This document shows, piece by piece, positions 63,877 to 64,000 of a stretch of 64,000 nucleotides of DNA. The position numbers and the translations under genes were made by a program. The DNA comes from Pseudomonas sp. (lineage in GTDB: Bacteria > Pseudomonadota > Gammaproteobacteria > Pseudomonadales > Pseudomonadaceae). The stretch lies in NCBI RefSeq assembly GCF_017744435.1, contig NZ_JAGIBG010000017.1:35261-99260 (forward strand), given 5' to 3'. Every line of letters starts with the position of its first letter. The first letter of the stretch is position 1. The notes beneath the pieces are model-generated. The model was not told the origin of the DNA and did not search any database. It worked only from the letters and a program-made list of their open reading frames with translations.

Positions 63877-64000
63877 CTTCTTTCCTGCACCGGCCTCTTC
63901 GCGGGCACGCCCGCTCCCACAGGGATCGCACAATATCTGAAACCTGTGCAGTACCTGTGGGAGCGGGCGTGCCCGCGAAGAGGCCGGTGCAGGAAAGAAG
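63877..64000. repeat. REP pair extended to a perfect 46-bp inverted repeat
   Basis: The left arm 63877-63922 (CTTCTTTCCTGCACCGGCCT...) is the exact reverse complement of 63955-64000 (...AGGCCGGTGCAGGAAAGAAG), around a 32-nt spacer. The inner part is the common REP class; the outer 20 bp (CTTCTTTCCTGCACCGGCCT) extend the symmetry beyond a normal REP. The window ends at the outer edge, so the symmetry may continue. Confidence 0.92.

Overview
The window is chromosomal DNA of a fluorescent Pseudomonas, most likely the P. putida group. This rests on gene content and order (spu polyamine locus, argA-argE, gcvTHP, the pepP-ubiH-ubiI cluster, zapA-6S RNA-fau, ubiD-rho-trxA-ppx-ppk), high G+C codon usage, and many REP palindromes of the type found in P. 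putida. It is mostly core housekeeping and nutrient-transport DNA. I saw no prophage, integron, CRISPR array, rRNA or tRNA. The only mobile gene is a single REP-associated tyrosine transposase (RAYT).

Left part (1-10.5 kb, nearly all on the minus strand): a sulfur-limitation neighbourhood. It has polar amino acid permeases, a MetQ-type binding protein, an enhancer-binding protein that lacks the sigma-54 contact loop and the DNA-binding helix, and a small alpha/beta hydrolase. It also has a tonB-exbB-exbD unit and the sulfate operon oscA-sbp-cysT-cysW-cysA. Several of these are preceded by AT-rich inverted repeats and shared motifs that could be sulfur-responsive operators.

10.5-16.5 kb: an RND efflux operon with two lipoprotein adaptors (TriABC-like layout), then the RAYT gene between two REP pairs that share an identical 38-nt stretch.

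16.5-26.8 kb: polyamine uptake and catabolism. The order is spuC-spuD-spuE-potG-potH-potI with spuB upstream, and spuI reads divergently. Each binding-protein gene is followed by a strong stem-loop. 27-34 kb: argA and argE, a CYTH/CHAD triphosphatase, an Lrp-type regulator divergent from an ACT-like small protein, a solitary GspE-like ATPase, and a small DUF2388 exported protein.

34-47 kb: the glycine cleavage operon gcvT-gcvH-gcvP (with a REP pair before gcvP), a ferric-iron ABC transporter (binding protein and permease), and the ygfB-pepP-ubiH-thioesterase-ubiI operon for ubiquinone synthesis. 47-52 kb: division proteins and 6S RNA upstream of fau, an EVE-domain protein, an unaccompanied PemK/MazF-type toxin gene, a FliL-like protein, a quinone oxidoreductase and a ChaC protein whose last codons lie inside a REP-like element.

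52-64 kb: ubiD translationally coupled to a 2Fe-2S flavin reductase, then rho, trxA, divergent ppx and ppk (3' ends overlap), dedA and a sterol-desaturase-like gene overlapping tail to tail by 168 nt, elbB, a UPF0178 protein, and a perfect 46-bp inverted repeat at the right edge.

I found no convincing wholly new system. The most unusual items are the degenerate enhancer-binding protein, the RAYT/REP unit, the orphan toxin, the long dedA/desaturase overlap, and the regular placement of stem-loops after ABC binding-protein genes. All names come from reading the translated sequence; no database search was run.
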